64,000 bases of DNA from contig JANAVB010004000.1 in assembly GCA_029216955.1 (NCBI GenBank), positions 2,129,025 to 2,193,024 of the forward strand, written 5' to 3'. The position numbers and the translations under genes were made by a program. Under the pieces are notes generated by a model. It worked only from the letters and a program-made list of their open reading frames with translations, was not told the origin of the DNA and did no database searches. Shown in pieces: positions 35,413 to 46,905 of the stretch. Source of the DNA: Iris pallida (lineage: Eukaryota; Streptophyta; Magnoliopsida; Asparagales; Iridaceae). The stretch's first letter is position 1, and each line of letters begins with the position of its first letter.

Positions 35413-36193
35413 AACCCACGTACTTAGTGGGTCGTTATTACACTAATAATGGGCTGTCATGGCTAGGATTCTCGTGAGTAGTGGGGAATGATAGCAGCAA
35501 CGTTGCTAACTCCAGTAAGGATTTTTGGAGGCAGTTGAGCCCTGCATATTAGCTCCGCTGCAGACTTTGAAGGCTATTGATCCTAGGTTCCAGCCTCGCT
35601 TTCGTTGTTGAGTTACATGAGCTTTGATGCTCCTAAACTCTGTAGCTATCCCCTTGGGGGCTGAATGGAGGAGGATCCCCACTTTGGCTATTAAGAGAGA
35701 TAGGGGAGAGTTTTTCTTTGCTTTTTAAAGTTCTACAATAAACAAGTAGGAGATCAAGTCTTGGGTACGGATCATCAATGGAACAAAGCGGTCACGTGTT
35801 GATCCAACTTTCATTGGCACATTTCCCTAGAAAATTTCTCTCTCATTAAAGAGTTGTAATTTGTCTGCATCAATACAACTTTTCCTTTTTTTGTCTCATC
35901 GACTCTCGTACTTAAAAGTAAATAATGACACTGCTGAGGACAACTTTTTCCATCGATGAGAAGGTCGTGTCGCAATCAACGTCAACTCTTAGGTTTGTAG
36001 TATTTAGACAATCTGAATGTCTTGTAGTACTGATACAACAGTCGATGTTGGCGAGCGGGTGATCAATGAAAATGTAGATTTCAATTATGTTTTGAGTTCT
36101 TATGATGCATCTGACACAAGATCACAGATATAGACTATGGAAACCTGACATTGCACATGCCTATTAGTTCGGTTATTGGAATAGGCGCCAATA
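35413..36193. other. Unassigned sequence right of Copia B
   Basis: No open frame or conserved motif found. It may be decayed 5' sequence of the Tat/Ogre-like element that follows. Confidence 0.4.
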
Positions 36194-37635
36194 TTGCAAA
36201 TTATGATGGGTCTTTCTTTATGGTACCTGCAACCAAAGGGACACTCACCAATCATGTTTGGTAGACAAAACCCCAAACTTTCTACGACTATGATAAGCTC
36301 CAATAATGATCAAGAGCCTCCGCATTTCTTTTATTATAGTCGGCCAACACATGGTCTAAAGAAGAAAATGGAGTATAACTGTCGCTGCGCATGGGGTTTA
36401 AACTTTGGCAAAGGGAGTCGTATTTTGTTAGGACCTTTCGTGCCTAAAGGAAAGCTTGATAACTACTACTGTGATCGAATAGGCAGGGGTTTGGGTTACG
36501 TAACTCCTTTGTCCGCATCAGCTTCATCGGCAGATGGCTCCTTACCATCGCACTCCTCCGATTTCTCTAAATGGTAATCCGAGGTGATTGTTGGAGCTGT
36601 TTTCAATAGCCTGTCTATTAACATGCTTTTGATCAATTGGATCAAAGAGGATGGCGTCTAAAATATTGCACCCTTCGAGCAAATCCATGGGCAAAATAGT
36701 TGGATTTCCAAGCAGAAAATGTGTTTTGAACAATGCGAACCCCAAACCGAAGACGAGCTCATTTAGGTGGATATAGTCAATGCATCACACCCAAAACTCA
36801 TCTTCGTCAGCAGTAGCTTGCCCCCGAAAGACAAACAAAGTCTTATCGCCCTAGTAAGAGAATATATTGGTGTATTCGCTTGGACCTATGAGGACATATC
36901 GAGGCTTGACCCATTAGCCGGTAAAACAACGACGGCGAAGGTATTATGGAAGTGATAGAAGCCGAAGTGAACAAGCTCATAGAATATAGTTTAATTTAAG
37001 AAGCAACACCTAGATTGGGTTGCCAATATCGTGCAAGTACTAAAAAAGAATAGAAAAATTAGGTTCCGTATCGACTTTCAGGACCTTAATACAACTTGTC
37101 CAAAGAATGATTTTTTGCTGCCCATCATTGATGTCATGATAGGCAACACATGTTGCTTCGAGAGGATGTCCTTTATGGATGACTTTTATGGGTATAACCA
37201 AATCATGATGTGCCTTGATGATGAGAAACACAATTCATTTTGAATACCGTTGGGGGTATATACTATTATATGATGATACCTTTGATTAGAAAAATGCTGG
37301 TGCAACATTCAGTGCCTCATGAGCATAATTTTTTGTGATCACTTACTAAAGATAGTATAGTGCCATGTTGACGACATTCAAAAGTCGCCACAAAGAGGAT
37401 CACCTTTATGACTTGAGAATGATGTTCGAAATTTTATGGGCTCACGAAATGAAGATTAACCTAACAAAGTCTTTTTTGGGGTATCAAGTAGCAAGTTCCT
37501 CGGATTCATAATTACATCTAAAGGGATACACCTTGACAAAATAAAGGTGATCATGAACATATTACCGCCTAAAAATCTCACAGAGCTCAGGTGTCTACAA
37601 GGCAGATTGACATATATTAGAAGGTTCATCACAAT
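36194..37635 (+). pseudogene. Tat/Ogre-like Gypsy pol remnant (RT region)
   Basis: An open frame at 36194-36577 of uncertain identity precedes a clear RT stretch from 36767: LIFVSSSLPPKDKQSL and EYIGVFAWTYEDI, then EVIEAEVNKLIEY, VLKKNRKIRFRIDFQDLN, FMDDFYGYNQI, HVDDIQKS near 37363 and TELRCLQGRLTYIRRF near 37577. The FAWSYEDMP-like and LQGKLAYIRRF-like blocks are typical of Tat/Ogre pol. Stops and frameshifts are frequent, and protease, RNase H and integrase are absent. The remnant is cut at 37648 by the LTR of Copia C. Confidence 0.8.
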
Positions 37636-37648
37636 TCTATATAGTTGC

Positions 37649-37927
37649 TGTTAATTGTTGGTATATTTGGTATTAGAATAAGTATATTGGAATATCCTGC
37701 TGGTATATTTGGTATGTCAGGATATACCACAGGATATTCCACAGAGGGTTTAATGTAATGTTGGCATATTTGGTATTAGAATAAGTATATTGGAATATCC
37801 TGTTGGATATTTGATATGACAGAATATGCCACAGGATATTTCACAGAGGTTTAATATAATGAGGAGGATTGTAAGGCTATATATGGCCAAGAGACTATCA
37901 ATAAAAAATTATCACAAATATTCAACA
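37649..37927 (+). repeat. 5' LTR of Copia C, internally duplicated
   Basis: 279 bp, TGTTAATTGTTGG to TTCAACA. It consists largely of two tandem copies of a roughly 105-bp unit (from GGTATATTTGGTATTAG to GGTTTAATGTAAT). A primer-binding site follows directly. Confidence 0.85.
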
Positions 37928-37940
37928 TGGCATTAGAGCC
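37928..37940 (+). promoter_or_regulatory. Primer-binding site of Copia C
   Basis: TGGCATTAGAGCC, differing from the tRNA-iMet complement TGGTATCAGAGCC by two transitions, immediately after the LTR. Confidence 0.85.
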
Positions 37941-39101
37941 ACAAAAATCCGAGCCACCGTCACCTTTCCCAAATCCTAACCCTAGTCGTCACCGCCATCA
38001 CCATCCACACCACCACAGCCACCGCCGCTGCACGGCCGTACGCCGACCACCTAGCGCGCGAGCTGGCCGCTTCTCCGCGGGCATCCCTGCCACACGCGCA
38101 CGGCTATTGCCGCTGTTGCTGCTCGGAGACACCCGTCCGACGATGACCACTCGCCTGTCAATCGGCCCACCGGCCCCACCACCACGAAACCGCATTTTCA
38201 AAAGTCTCCTATAGGGTCGTTTCGGACGTTGAAGGCCTAGAACCGATAGCAGGGAGACATAATTAGATCTATGAGAGAACAAAGAGTGTGAATCGTAGAA
38301 CGGGTGTGAGGTAATCGAAGAAGAGGAGGATCGACGGAGGAGATCATCAAGAAGCTGGATCATGCGGAGGTTACAACGTTGATGAAGCTGTCGGCTGGTG
38401 AGAGCGCAACGCGAACATTGACGAAGTTGGAGCTTCCCTCTATTGATCTTAAGCTTGATGGACCAGCTACCTACCTGAGTTGGTCACAGCGGATGAGGAG
38501 AACCTTTGCAGGAAAGAACCTAGAGGGTTTCCTGTCATGAGAGAAGACAGAGCCGAACGAGGGCTCGACAGGACCGACGAGTGAAAGTCCACTCATATGG
38601 TGATCTACATTTGGCATTTCAATTCTTTAGTCCAGTCGATCGCCGCCGCAGTAGATAGCATCGAGATGGTATGTCTTGCGAGTTTTTTAGATCAAGGGAG
38701 AGATCGACGACACCGTACAAGGAGAGAAGACGGTGCAGGAGTATTCTACGGAGTTGAAGCGTCTGTTGTTGGATTACGATCACTCCTCAGACCGCACAAG
38801 CTGCGGGGATCCGAAGTGTAAAGAGAGACATGTATGTCTGCAGGAGAGGACGATGAAGTTCCTTAAAGGACTGGCTGCAGTGTTTGCTCAGAGGACAGCA
38901 ATATTTCTAGCCAAACAGAAGATCCCCACCCTTGAGGAGGCTATCTCGGCCATGATCCAGGAGGAGACTCGCATCAAGCTGCAGGCAGGGACATGTGGTC
39001 CTTCTGAAATAAAGTCAACACTGGCGGCTACCAGTCCGAGCGACACATGGCCTAAGGAAGAGCCCTGACAGCACAACCGACAGTGCTACAACTGCGGGAA
39101 G
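37928..39101 (+). pseudogene. Copia C gag, broken
   Basis: After a His/Pro-rich start, gag-like text appears in several frames: KLELPSIDLKLDGPATYLSW near 38427, then VQEYSTELKRLLLDYDHSS and CKERHVCLQERTMKFLKGL (38733-39068). The zinc knuckle CYNCGKMRHHRM at about 39082 has lost its later His and Cys. Stops and frame changes separate the parts. Confidence 0.85.
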
Positions 39102-39749
39102 ATGAGACATCATCGTATGCTTGCACCAAACTACCTAAGGAGAGAGATCCAGGTAGTGGACATGGACAGTTCGGTGGACACAAACATTTTGGAGGACGTG
39201 ACCATGGTCGTAGGGGTTAACGGGGGTGGTCGAAGAGGTTATCAGGCGAACCTGCTGGTAGCAAAAGGGGATGAGGGAGCTGGTGGTACCTATACTGAGG
39301 AGGATCAGACACTAATGGGCATGCTGGAGGCACTCAGGAGAAAACAGAGAACGTCAAATGATAGAGACATGAGGAGTGGAACCGAGGAGGCGTCCACCTC
39401 ATTCTTCGCTGGAGGCAACGCCGTCATGTATGTCCATCCATCAGAAGGTACTGGCGACTCATTCGCCATTGCATCTATATCTTTCCTTAAATTGTCAGAC
39501 TGGATTATCGACTCGGGGGCCTCTCGACATGTGACGAAAAATGCTAGTGAGTTCTCCTCCTACACTCATCTAGCATCGACAGACAGTATTCAAATAGCTG
39601 ATGGTACTTTCAAGCTAGTAGTCGGTAAGGGTACTGTAAATTGTACAGGTTCAGTAAAATTATCCAATATTTTGTATGCTCCATCTTTTCCAGTCAGTCT
39701 TTTGTCCATCAGTTCTATAATCCTTGAACTAAAATGCATTCTCTTTTGA
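39102..39749 (+). pseudogene. Copia C protease region
   Basis: An open frame of 215 codons. The active site WIIDSGASRHVTKN is present near residue 140, followed by IADGTFKLVVGKGTV and LLSISSI. The N-terminal 100 residues are a gag-pol linker. The frame stops at 39749 before the integrase. Confidence 0.87.
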
Positions 39750-40903
39750 TATTCCTAAGATGATCTTCCAGGAGAAAGAAACAGGACGAAGACTTGTGAC
39801 TGACACTTGGCATGAGGGACTGTGGTACCTGGATCGAGAAGGGCTAGATTCAATATTGGTGTCTATGGCAGAGAAGGTGGGAATGTGAGGACTGAAGATG
39901 AGTGCCGATGATACATTAATACTCTACACAAGAGGTTGGGACACTCCTCTTTTGCTACTTTAAGTAAATTGTATCCAGCTATTTATGAAAAAACAAATAA
40001 GGAGAAACTAGCATGTGATGTATGTGATTTAGACAAACTTACTAGGAGAGCTCATATGTTAGTACGGGTCATAGGAGCTCGTCTACTTTTGATGTAATAC
40101 ATTCTAATGTTTGGGGGCCATGCGCCATTACTACTATGAATGGTTACAAGTATTTTGTTTCCTTCATTGATTGTTCTTCTCGTATCACTTGGCTGTATTT
40201 GCTAAAGAATAAGAGTGATGTATCTACATGTTTTCGGGACTTTCATAAACATGTCCAGACTCAGTACAGGGCAGTGGTGAAGGTACTGAGGTCTGACAAT
40301 GGGACAGAGTATACCAACAGAATACTTGCGAAATACTTGTCAGCCCAAGGGATACAGCATCAGACCACATGTGTATACACACCAGCACAAAATGGAGTAG
40401 CAGAAAGGAAAAATAGACACCTTCTGGAGGTGGCAAGAAGCATGATGATCGATATGAATGTCCCACAGAATCTATGGGGGGCATGCAGTGTTGACAGCAA
40501 CTCAACTAATCAATATGATGCCTTCGAAGGTACTGAGATGAAAGCCTTCATATAAAATATTGTAAGAAAATAATAGTGGGATACTCCAACTGAAGGTGTT
40601 GGATGCGTGTGTTTTGTGAAGGACAATTGACCGTCAGTTGGAAAACTTGATCCTAGAGCAGTCAAGTGCATCTTCGTGGGCTACTCGGCGACTCAGAAGG
40701 GGTATATGTACTGGAGCCCAGTAGAGAAGAAAAAGTTTGTGAGCATGGATGTTAACTTCAGGGAGCATGAGCCATACTACCGTCAGGAGGAAACCTCAAA
40801 CAACTCACCTTATACTGCAAGTATGAGACGAGAGGGGGGGATTGGTGAAAGCCTGATGACCGATTTAGGAGTATAGCATGGAGGCACGATTGAGGAAGAA
40901 CAA
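39750..40903 (+). pseudogene. Copia C integrase, interrupted
   Basis: The HHCC part is readable near 39930 (HKRLGHSSFATL...CDVCDLDKL) with stops around it. The core is open at 40136-40555: FIDCSSRITWLYLL, VLRSDNGTEYTN and NGVAERKNRHLLEV, so the second Asp and the Glu are kept. The C-terminal GYSATQKGYMYWSP block lies at 40676 in another frame. Confidence 0.88.
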
Positions 40904-41798
40904 AAATGTGAAGAGGAGCAGGAGGAGATGAAAGGTGTTAGGCCCACGACTCAGGTGGAGATACTTAACTACAGCAGGAGAGGGAAGCAAACTGCAGGAC
41001 CAGTACCTACAGTACAGTGCCAAGTCCCTTGCCCGCGTCCGTCTCGACTCCTGATATACCTACACTACCACCAGATTCCCCTTCAGGTGATATCATTCTT
41101 CCTACTCCTCCCATAGCTACTCCTCCCACACCATTATCAGTATGGAGGACCACTCGCAGCAATACGAAAAATTCTCCTGATAGATATGGTTGGAATCTTG
41201 TTCAGTTTGTTTTATATGATCATATCTCCTCTTCTCATGGAGCATTCATTGCGTCTTTGGATAGTATTACTGTACCTGACAATTGACAGGTTGCCAAGAA
41301 CGATCCAAAGTGGAAAGCGACGATGCACGAGGAGTTGGGAGCAATTGAGAAGAACCATACTTGGGAGCTGGTAAAACTACCAGAAGGGAAGAAAGCAGTC
41401 GAATGCAAGTGGGTCTTTACTATGAAGCAGAACCCAGATGGACAGGTTGAGCGCTACAAAGCTCGACTGGTGGCAAAATGATACAGTCAGACGTACGACA
41501 TTAACTATTACGAGACCTTTGCACCAGTGGCGAAGATGAGCACTGTCAGGACCTTGATTTCTCTGACAGCGAATGGTGGATAGAAGCTACACCAACTGGA
41601 TGTGAAGAATGCTTTTCTTCATGGAGATCTAGTGGAGGAGGTGTATATGGAGATACTATCAGGATTCGGTACAAATCAAATAGTGGACAAGGTCTGCAGG
41701 TTGAAGAAGTCTCTCTATGGACTGAAGCAGTCTTCTCGAGCGTGGTTTGGCATATTCAGGGCGATGATAGGAATGAAATATCGGCAGATCAATGCTGA
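40904..41798 (+). pseudogene. Copia C linker and N-terminal reverse transcriptase, truncated
   Basis: WKATMHEELGAIEKNHTWEL near 41310, CKWVFTMKQNPDG, ARLVAK then a TGA, YETFAPVAKMSTVRTL, and MKNAFLHGDLVEEVYM with SLYGLKQSSRAWF near 41700. The frame stops at the Gypsy LTR beginning at 41799, before the YVDD active site. The rest of RT, RNase H and the 3' LTR are not in the window. Confidence 0.9.
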
Positions 41799-44700
41799 TG
41801 TCACTCCCCGTTCCCAGAATGCGTATTTTTATACATGTGCAACTCATGTGTATTTATTTAGTATTTATCATGTATTTATTTAATAGTTATCATTTATTAC
41901 CCTGTATTTAAATTCTTTTAATTTCATGTTAATCAGTTAATCTGCTCTTTAAATTTTCATGTTAATTTATTTCCTGCAATTATATTTCTACAATTTTATT
42001 TCCTGCTTTTATTCCCTGCCTTAGTCTTGCTTATTTGGGTTCGGGTTGACTTTGGTTGGATCCCCTACAATCCGACCCATTGGACCCGGCCCATTAACTC
42101 CCACCTACCACCCCTTCCATATTTAAAGCCACCCTCTCCATTCTCTCTCCTCATTACTCATTCTCACCATTACTCCTCTTCTTCTTCTTTATTACTCTCT
42201 CCACCTACCAAACCGTAGACAAGTACAACTTGCTTCCCATGAGAACCCATGTTTTTGTAGTTCATTTATCTTCCTCGCAAGATCCTAAGAGAGTTTAGAA
42301 CTTGGCATTTTTTATTTCGAAGTCTTAATTTTTGTAGATCTAGAAATGAGTTATTTTCGGAGTTTGGGTGGTTTTGATCTATCAAACTTCTTTGTTTTCG
42401 AGTTCTGATGGTTCCATGTTGTAGAGAAGTTTATTCTACCCAATTTTGACCTTTGGAAAGTTGGATTTGGACTTGTTTTGACCAAGTTATGGACTTTTGA
42501 AACTTTAGGGTGCAACCATGGAGTTCTTGCTGTTTGGATAAGACAGTGAACAGTGTATACTAGCTTTTTAGCTTGCGTCACTGAGCTGTGCGTGCTCTTT
42601 AGCGCAGCGCAGTATGGAGTCCATACGCTGCCTTTTTAGGTAGCGTGTGTCTTGCATACGCTACCTTTTGGGAGCGTATGACTTACATACGCTGACTTGG
42701 ATGGTCAGGAGTCGTATGGAGTTCATACGCTACCTTTTGGAAGCGTATGACTTGCGTACGCTGGCTTGGATAGAGAGGAGTCGTATGGAGTTCATACGCT
42801 ACCTTTTGGGAGCGTATGACTTACATACGCTGACTTGGATGGTCAGGAGTCGTATGGAGTTCATACGCTACCTTTTGGAAGCGTATGACTTGCGTACGCT
42901 GGCTTGGATAGAGAGGAGTCGTATGGAGCTCATACGCTACCTTTTGGGAGCGTATGACATGCATACGCTGACTTGGATGGTCAGGAGTCGTATGGAGTTC
43001 ATACGCTACCTTTTGGGAGCGTATGACATGCATACGCTGACTTGGATGGTCAGGAGTCGTATGGAGTTCATACGCTACCTTTTGGGAGCGTATGACTTAC
43101 ATACGCTGACTTTGATGGTCAGGAGTCGTATGGAGTCCATACGCTAGCTTGACCTGAGCGTACGCTGACTTGAGCGTAGCTTGACTTGAGCGTAGGCTGA
43201 CATGAGCGTAGCCTGCTTACCCTGGATCTTCTATAGCCCTGTATATTGATATCTTATTAGATATTTAATGTCTATTTTATATCCTTACGCCTTTTTGCAT
43301 AAACTTGATATAATCATGATATGTTGATATTTCTGTTAAATATAGATTGTTACGTGAGATGTACCATGTGTCGTGAATTGAGTTATAGATACCCCGATTG
43401 ACTGGAATTAAACCCTGAGAGTCGTAGACTCGACTCCACTGAATACTATTTGACTTTCATGCCTTGTCACCATTGATGATAATGGTTATCTTGACTAAAA
43501 TTGATCATGCGTTCCTAGTTGGAACTAAGAGACTGGCTAGTCGTCTTATTGAATGAAATGAATGAGACACGTTCATGTAATGAACTATTGTACTCGATTA
43601 GCCAATCTCGAATATTGGCATACAGGCACATGCAGGCTTCAAATTATTTATTTATTTAGTTATTTATCTATCTTACAAAAACAGCATGTGTACTTTATGG
43701 TCAAGGCATGATTACTCCGTGGTCAGATTTGATTGTTGCATCACGCTATGTAAAACCTACAACCTAGCCGCACGGGTATCGTTGTAGAGTTGCGCATATC
43801 GTACCCCGTACGAAAGTACTCATTTGAATGACCATGATCCACGACATGGAACTTCACTCAACGTAGAGACTATTAAGTTAAATAAAATAATGATGGCATG
43901 GAGAGAATGGCTTCCCGAGTTCTTACATGGCAGCCCCCTTGGGACTATTAAGTGCCCGACGGGCCGGCTGGTTCCCACAGATACTGTAAATCTGTCACAC
44001 GGACAGGGAACAGTATCTGCTTATATTATTGTACATGCTATATTAACGGCGGGCGTCCCGCTGGGACTCGTCTAATTACATGATTGGCGCAATTGATTGA
44101 CTGGATCGACTAGCCTTGCTCGCACATAGTAAGAACTGAGGAATCCCTAATTGCATTATTCCAGGATAACTTGGGACTCAAAATAGCAAGCCGTAGGATT
44201 TGATTGGCCGTTCAAGATGATTTGTTTGTGTACTGTACCTACTCTGTTACCTAACTGGGATGATCAGAATGTCAGGACATGACGGGCCAACTTCTGTCCT
44301 TGTTTGGTTGGGAGGTTGGTTCGAAGTGTCGTGATGTTATGAGAATCCTAGTGGCAAGCAGAGATCTATTTATCATATTTTTCATTACTGGTTTTAGTTC
44401 TCATGTCGTGCTCCCTTGTGGTACTTGCTATTAGAGGTCTAACCTCTCTGGTTTTGCATGGCCAGATTTAGAGCCGGTTCCCGAGGACTCAGCTTACTTC
44501 TACCTCCAAGATGGTCAACACTAGAGGGATGATCGCAGGAGGACTCGAGTGGGTTTCTTACTTTCCCGCTCGTCTTGTTATCTACTTTATACTTTGCCGT
44601 TTGGCACCGACATGTTAGTCGGATCGTCTCGTACTTACTTTTTACATAATTGTAACTAAAGTCAGGCTGCAGCTGATAACAATTGTGTATACTTTTGCTA

Positions 44701-44969
44701 CATCAATCTGGCTATGTTTTGTAAAGCCAAATATCAAGAACATTTTGACAAGAGCGTTTGGGACGCCTTACTGCTTTATCTCACATGTTCTCTATTTCTG
44801 TTTCTTGTTTGAATGATTGAGACAATAGATGTGTAATGACCATAGTAAGACTTTTATGTAGTATGCACCCCCTCGTCTGGTTAGACAGCATTGATCGTAT
44901 TATACGGTATTCATCTACCCGTAATACGTAGCTGGCTGAGTCATTCCTCCGCTCTCCAGTGTTCTGACA
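41799..44969 (+). repeat. Gypsy-type LTR D, inserted in Copia C reverse transcriptase
   Basis: Starts TGTCACTCCCCGTTCCC, the usual start of Tekay-like LTRs. A TATA-like TATTTAAA lies at 42120-42127, followed by a CT-rich leader. The 69-bp minisatellite lies at 42643-43143. The 3' limit is uncertain: TTCTGACA at 44962-44969 would give 3.17 kb, close to the 3.1 kb of the Gypsy LTR at 19521. The stretch 44150-44850 resembles 63270-64000. Confidence 0.6.
42643..43143 (+). repeat. 69-bp minisatellite in LTR D
   Basis: Exact 69-bp register: unit starts at 42712, 42781, 42850, 42919, 42988, 43057 and 43126, with one earlier unit from 42643. Two variants alternate first (A-B-A-B), then only A-like units follow. 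Each unit holds inverted CATACG/CGTATG words. Because 69 equals 23 codons, one frame stays open for 166 codons; I regard that as a by-product. Confidence 0.97.
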
Positions 44970-45053
44970 AAAAAGCGTAAAAGCCTAAGCGACACGGTGC
45001 ACTAGTCCTCAGGACTACCGCTAGCTGGGATCCGGCCCCTGCAGCTAACCCAT
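44963..45053 (+). repeat. Leader block resembling one in Copia A
   Basis: The 3' half (GCTGGGATCCGGC, CAGCTAAC) matches 10465-10555 of Copia A closely and the 5' half matches loosely. Both lie upstream of the first coding sequence of their unit. Confidence 0.6.
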
Positions 45054-45642
45054 GGCAAATTTGAAATACTGAATTACAATATATTTCCTTGTTTATTATA
45101 TGGTTTGTTCCGATTTATTATTGCCTAATTGATTTTTCCTAAAGTTCATTATGACCTTTGTGTACCTCTCTATGTACTTCATTGTTTTCATCAATCTTTT
45201 ATCCTCAAAATCTCTTTTGTTCAACACTTAATCAATTTTTCTATCTTTTCAGCCTGCCTTTAGTTCTGGACCACTGATCCAGAACTCGGGCCGAACTCTG
45301 CCCATAACAGAGTTCGGGCCGAGTTCGGTCCCTTAGTTCCAGCGTCGGGATCTGGCTCTGCCGTTGGATCAATTTAGATCCTATGGTCAATATTTCATCC
45401 GACCAAAGACAAACCCCTATTTTATTTCGGGATTCCCTCTCTCTCCTTCACCTTTGCCTCCTTCCTCACCTCTCCAAACTCTTTTCTCAAAACCCTAACC
45501 CTAGTTTTTGATCTAGAAGGCTCCATTACTTCTCAAAATCAAGGAAAAAGGGTTTCTCATCATTCTCTTCCACTGTTTGGTATTATTTTCAGGTATAACT
45601 CTCTCCTTCTATCATTTTCAAGTTCTCCTATTTTCTTTGCAA
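45054..45642 (+). promoter_or_regulatory. Leader and probable promoter of the unit E gene
   Basis: Holds a likely 3' splice site (pyrimidine run to TTTTCAG at about 45251), two GAGTTCGGGCC-type palindromes at about 45281-45330, and a telo-box AAACCCTAACCCTAG at 45490-45504. A second AG acceptor (TATTATTTTCAG) sits just before the start codon region. No clear TATA box. Confidence 0.4.
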
Positions 45643-46905
45643 ATGGCATCTCGCTTGTCCAAACGAGGGAGAAGGACTCGACATGAGGGAGCTTCCTCTT
45701 CGGTTCCTCCTTCTCCGATTGAACAAGTTGTTGAACAACACCCCATTCATCCGTTGTTCAATCCGCCGTGTCCCGATGACCCTAACACATACGACGACCG
45801 TCTATTTGTGTCGCTAGACGCCTCTAATGAATGGTTTAGCGATTTTAGGACTCGTCCGGTGTTTGGGGGCCATCCCATCAATTTCACAATATTTTCTCAA
45901 TATGCATCTTTATTTCGTGATCTTTGTTTGGATGAACTAGTTGCTTCCAATTCTGTCATTTACCATAGTGCAATCCAAATGTTCTACTGTAATCTGACTC
46001 ACGATGCAACCCACATCTATTCCCGGGTTGCTGGCATTAACATTGCCTTCAATGATTCTGAGTTGGGAGACTTTTTTGCTCTCCCGGATCTTGATGTGTG
46101 GGACAAGCTTGTGGAAGCACGTCAACTTCAATTTGTTGGCGATACTTCCCTTGAAGGATTCAAGGAGGATTTATGTGCTCCTAACGTAAGTCCTCGCAAG
46201 CTAAAGGCCAAGCATCTCACCCCCTACTTTTATGAACTTCATCGCATCGTGTTCAATACTATCTTGCCCAAGGCTGGCTCAACAGATGAAGTTACTTACT
46301 TTGAGATTTCTGCCTTATATCACCTCCATTATCGTATCCCTTTCAATCTTCCACGTACAATGATGGACTGGATGATTCACTGTAGGAAGAAACCACGAGC
46401 TCTGGTTTATCCTCTGTACCTTCCTATGGTTTTTCGTGCATTCATCATTCCTATTCATGACTGTCAGTTCTTGCCTGCTCCTGTTTTTCTGTCCAAGGCA
46501 CGCCGTACTCAGGCAGTTGTCGCCTCTCCTGAGGCCTCTGAGCATTCTGATGATGAGGAGCCTGACGCCCCTCCTTTTGGTCAGGATGCACCTCCTCCAC
46601 CTGCCACTCTTGAGTCCATTCAGACCATGCTCCGGGATCGTTTTACTCTTGAGGACGATCGCTGGACACAGCTAGACTATCGTACCACTCTGCAGATGAG
46701 TGCTCTCGGCAACTCTCTGCATGATATCCGGTACTCTCTGTCTCAGCATCTGCACATTCCCATGGAGAGGGATCCAGCGCGCGCGGGTCATCGCATTGAT
46801 GATCCGTGGGTTATGCGTTACATGGATCCGGATGATGCTTTTGTGGACCCTCGTCGCTCCTTCCCTGGTCCTTCCGATGTTCCAGGACCTTCTCGTGCTC
46901 CGTGA
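45643..46905 (+). CDS. Plant transposon-associated protein (Transposase_32/PF20167-like), 420 aa
   Basis: I chose the ATG at 45643 (MASRLSKRGRR); the frame extends 22 codons upstream, but that part overlaps a likely splice acceptor and is low-complexity. The protein has a basic, Ser-rich N-terminus, then a conserved-looking globular region (about residues 85-280: FYCNLTHDATHIYSRVAG, LTPYFYELHRIVFNTIL, ALYHLHYRIPFNL), an acidic Pro-rich linker, and a C-terminal segment with TLESIQTMLRDRFTLEDD. I recall this layout from the Pfam family named putative plant transposon protein. Its biochemical function is unknown, and the name does not prove transposase activity. The frame is intact here but broken by indels in the second copy at 59902. 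It is the only long open gene in the window without stops. Confidence 0.6.
   Translation: MASRLSKRGRRTRHEGASSSVPPSPIEQVVEQHPIHPLFNPPCPDDPNTYDDRLFVSLDASNEWFSDFRTRPVFGGHPINFTIFSQYASLFRDLCLDELVASNSVIYHSAIQMFYCNLTHDATHIYSRVAGINIAFNDSELGDFFALPDLDVWDKLVEARQLQFVGDTSLEGFKEDLCAPNVSPRKLKAKHLTPYFYELHRIVFNTILPKAGSTDEVTYFEISALYHLHYRIPFNLPRTMMDWMIHCRKKPRALVYPLYLPMVFRAFIIPIHDCQFLPAPVFLSKARRTQAVVASPEASEHSDDEEPDAPPFGQDAPPPPATLESIQTMLRDRFTLEDDRWTQLDYRTTLQMSALGNSLHDIRYSLSQHLHIPMERDPARAGHRIDDPWVMRYMDPDDAFVDPRRSFPGPSDVPGPSRAP

Noticed and set aside
42643..43143. CRISPR-like array
   Set aside because: Units are directly adjacent without unique spacers and the DNA is plant retroelement sequence.
42647..43147. A 166-residue protein with seven 23-residue repeats
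   Set aside because: It is an open frame through a 69-bp DNA minisatellite inside an LTR. The opposite strand is also open, and a single-base difference breaks it in the second copy.
43824..44075. 83-residue ORF in LTR D
   Set aside because: It lies within an LTR, has no motif and no coding context.
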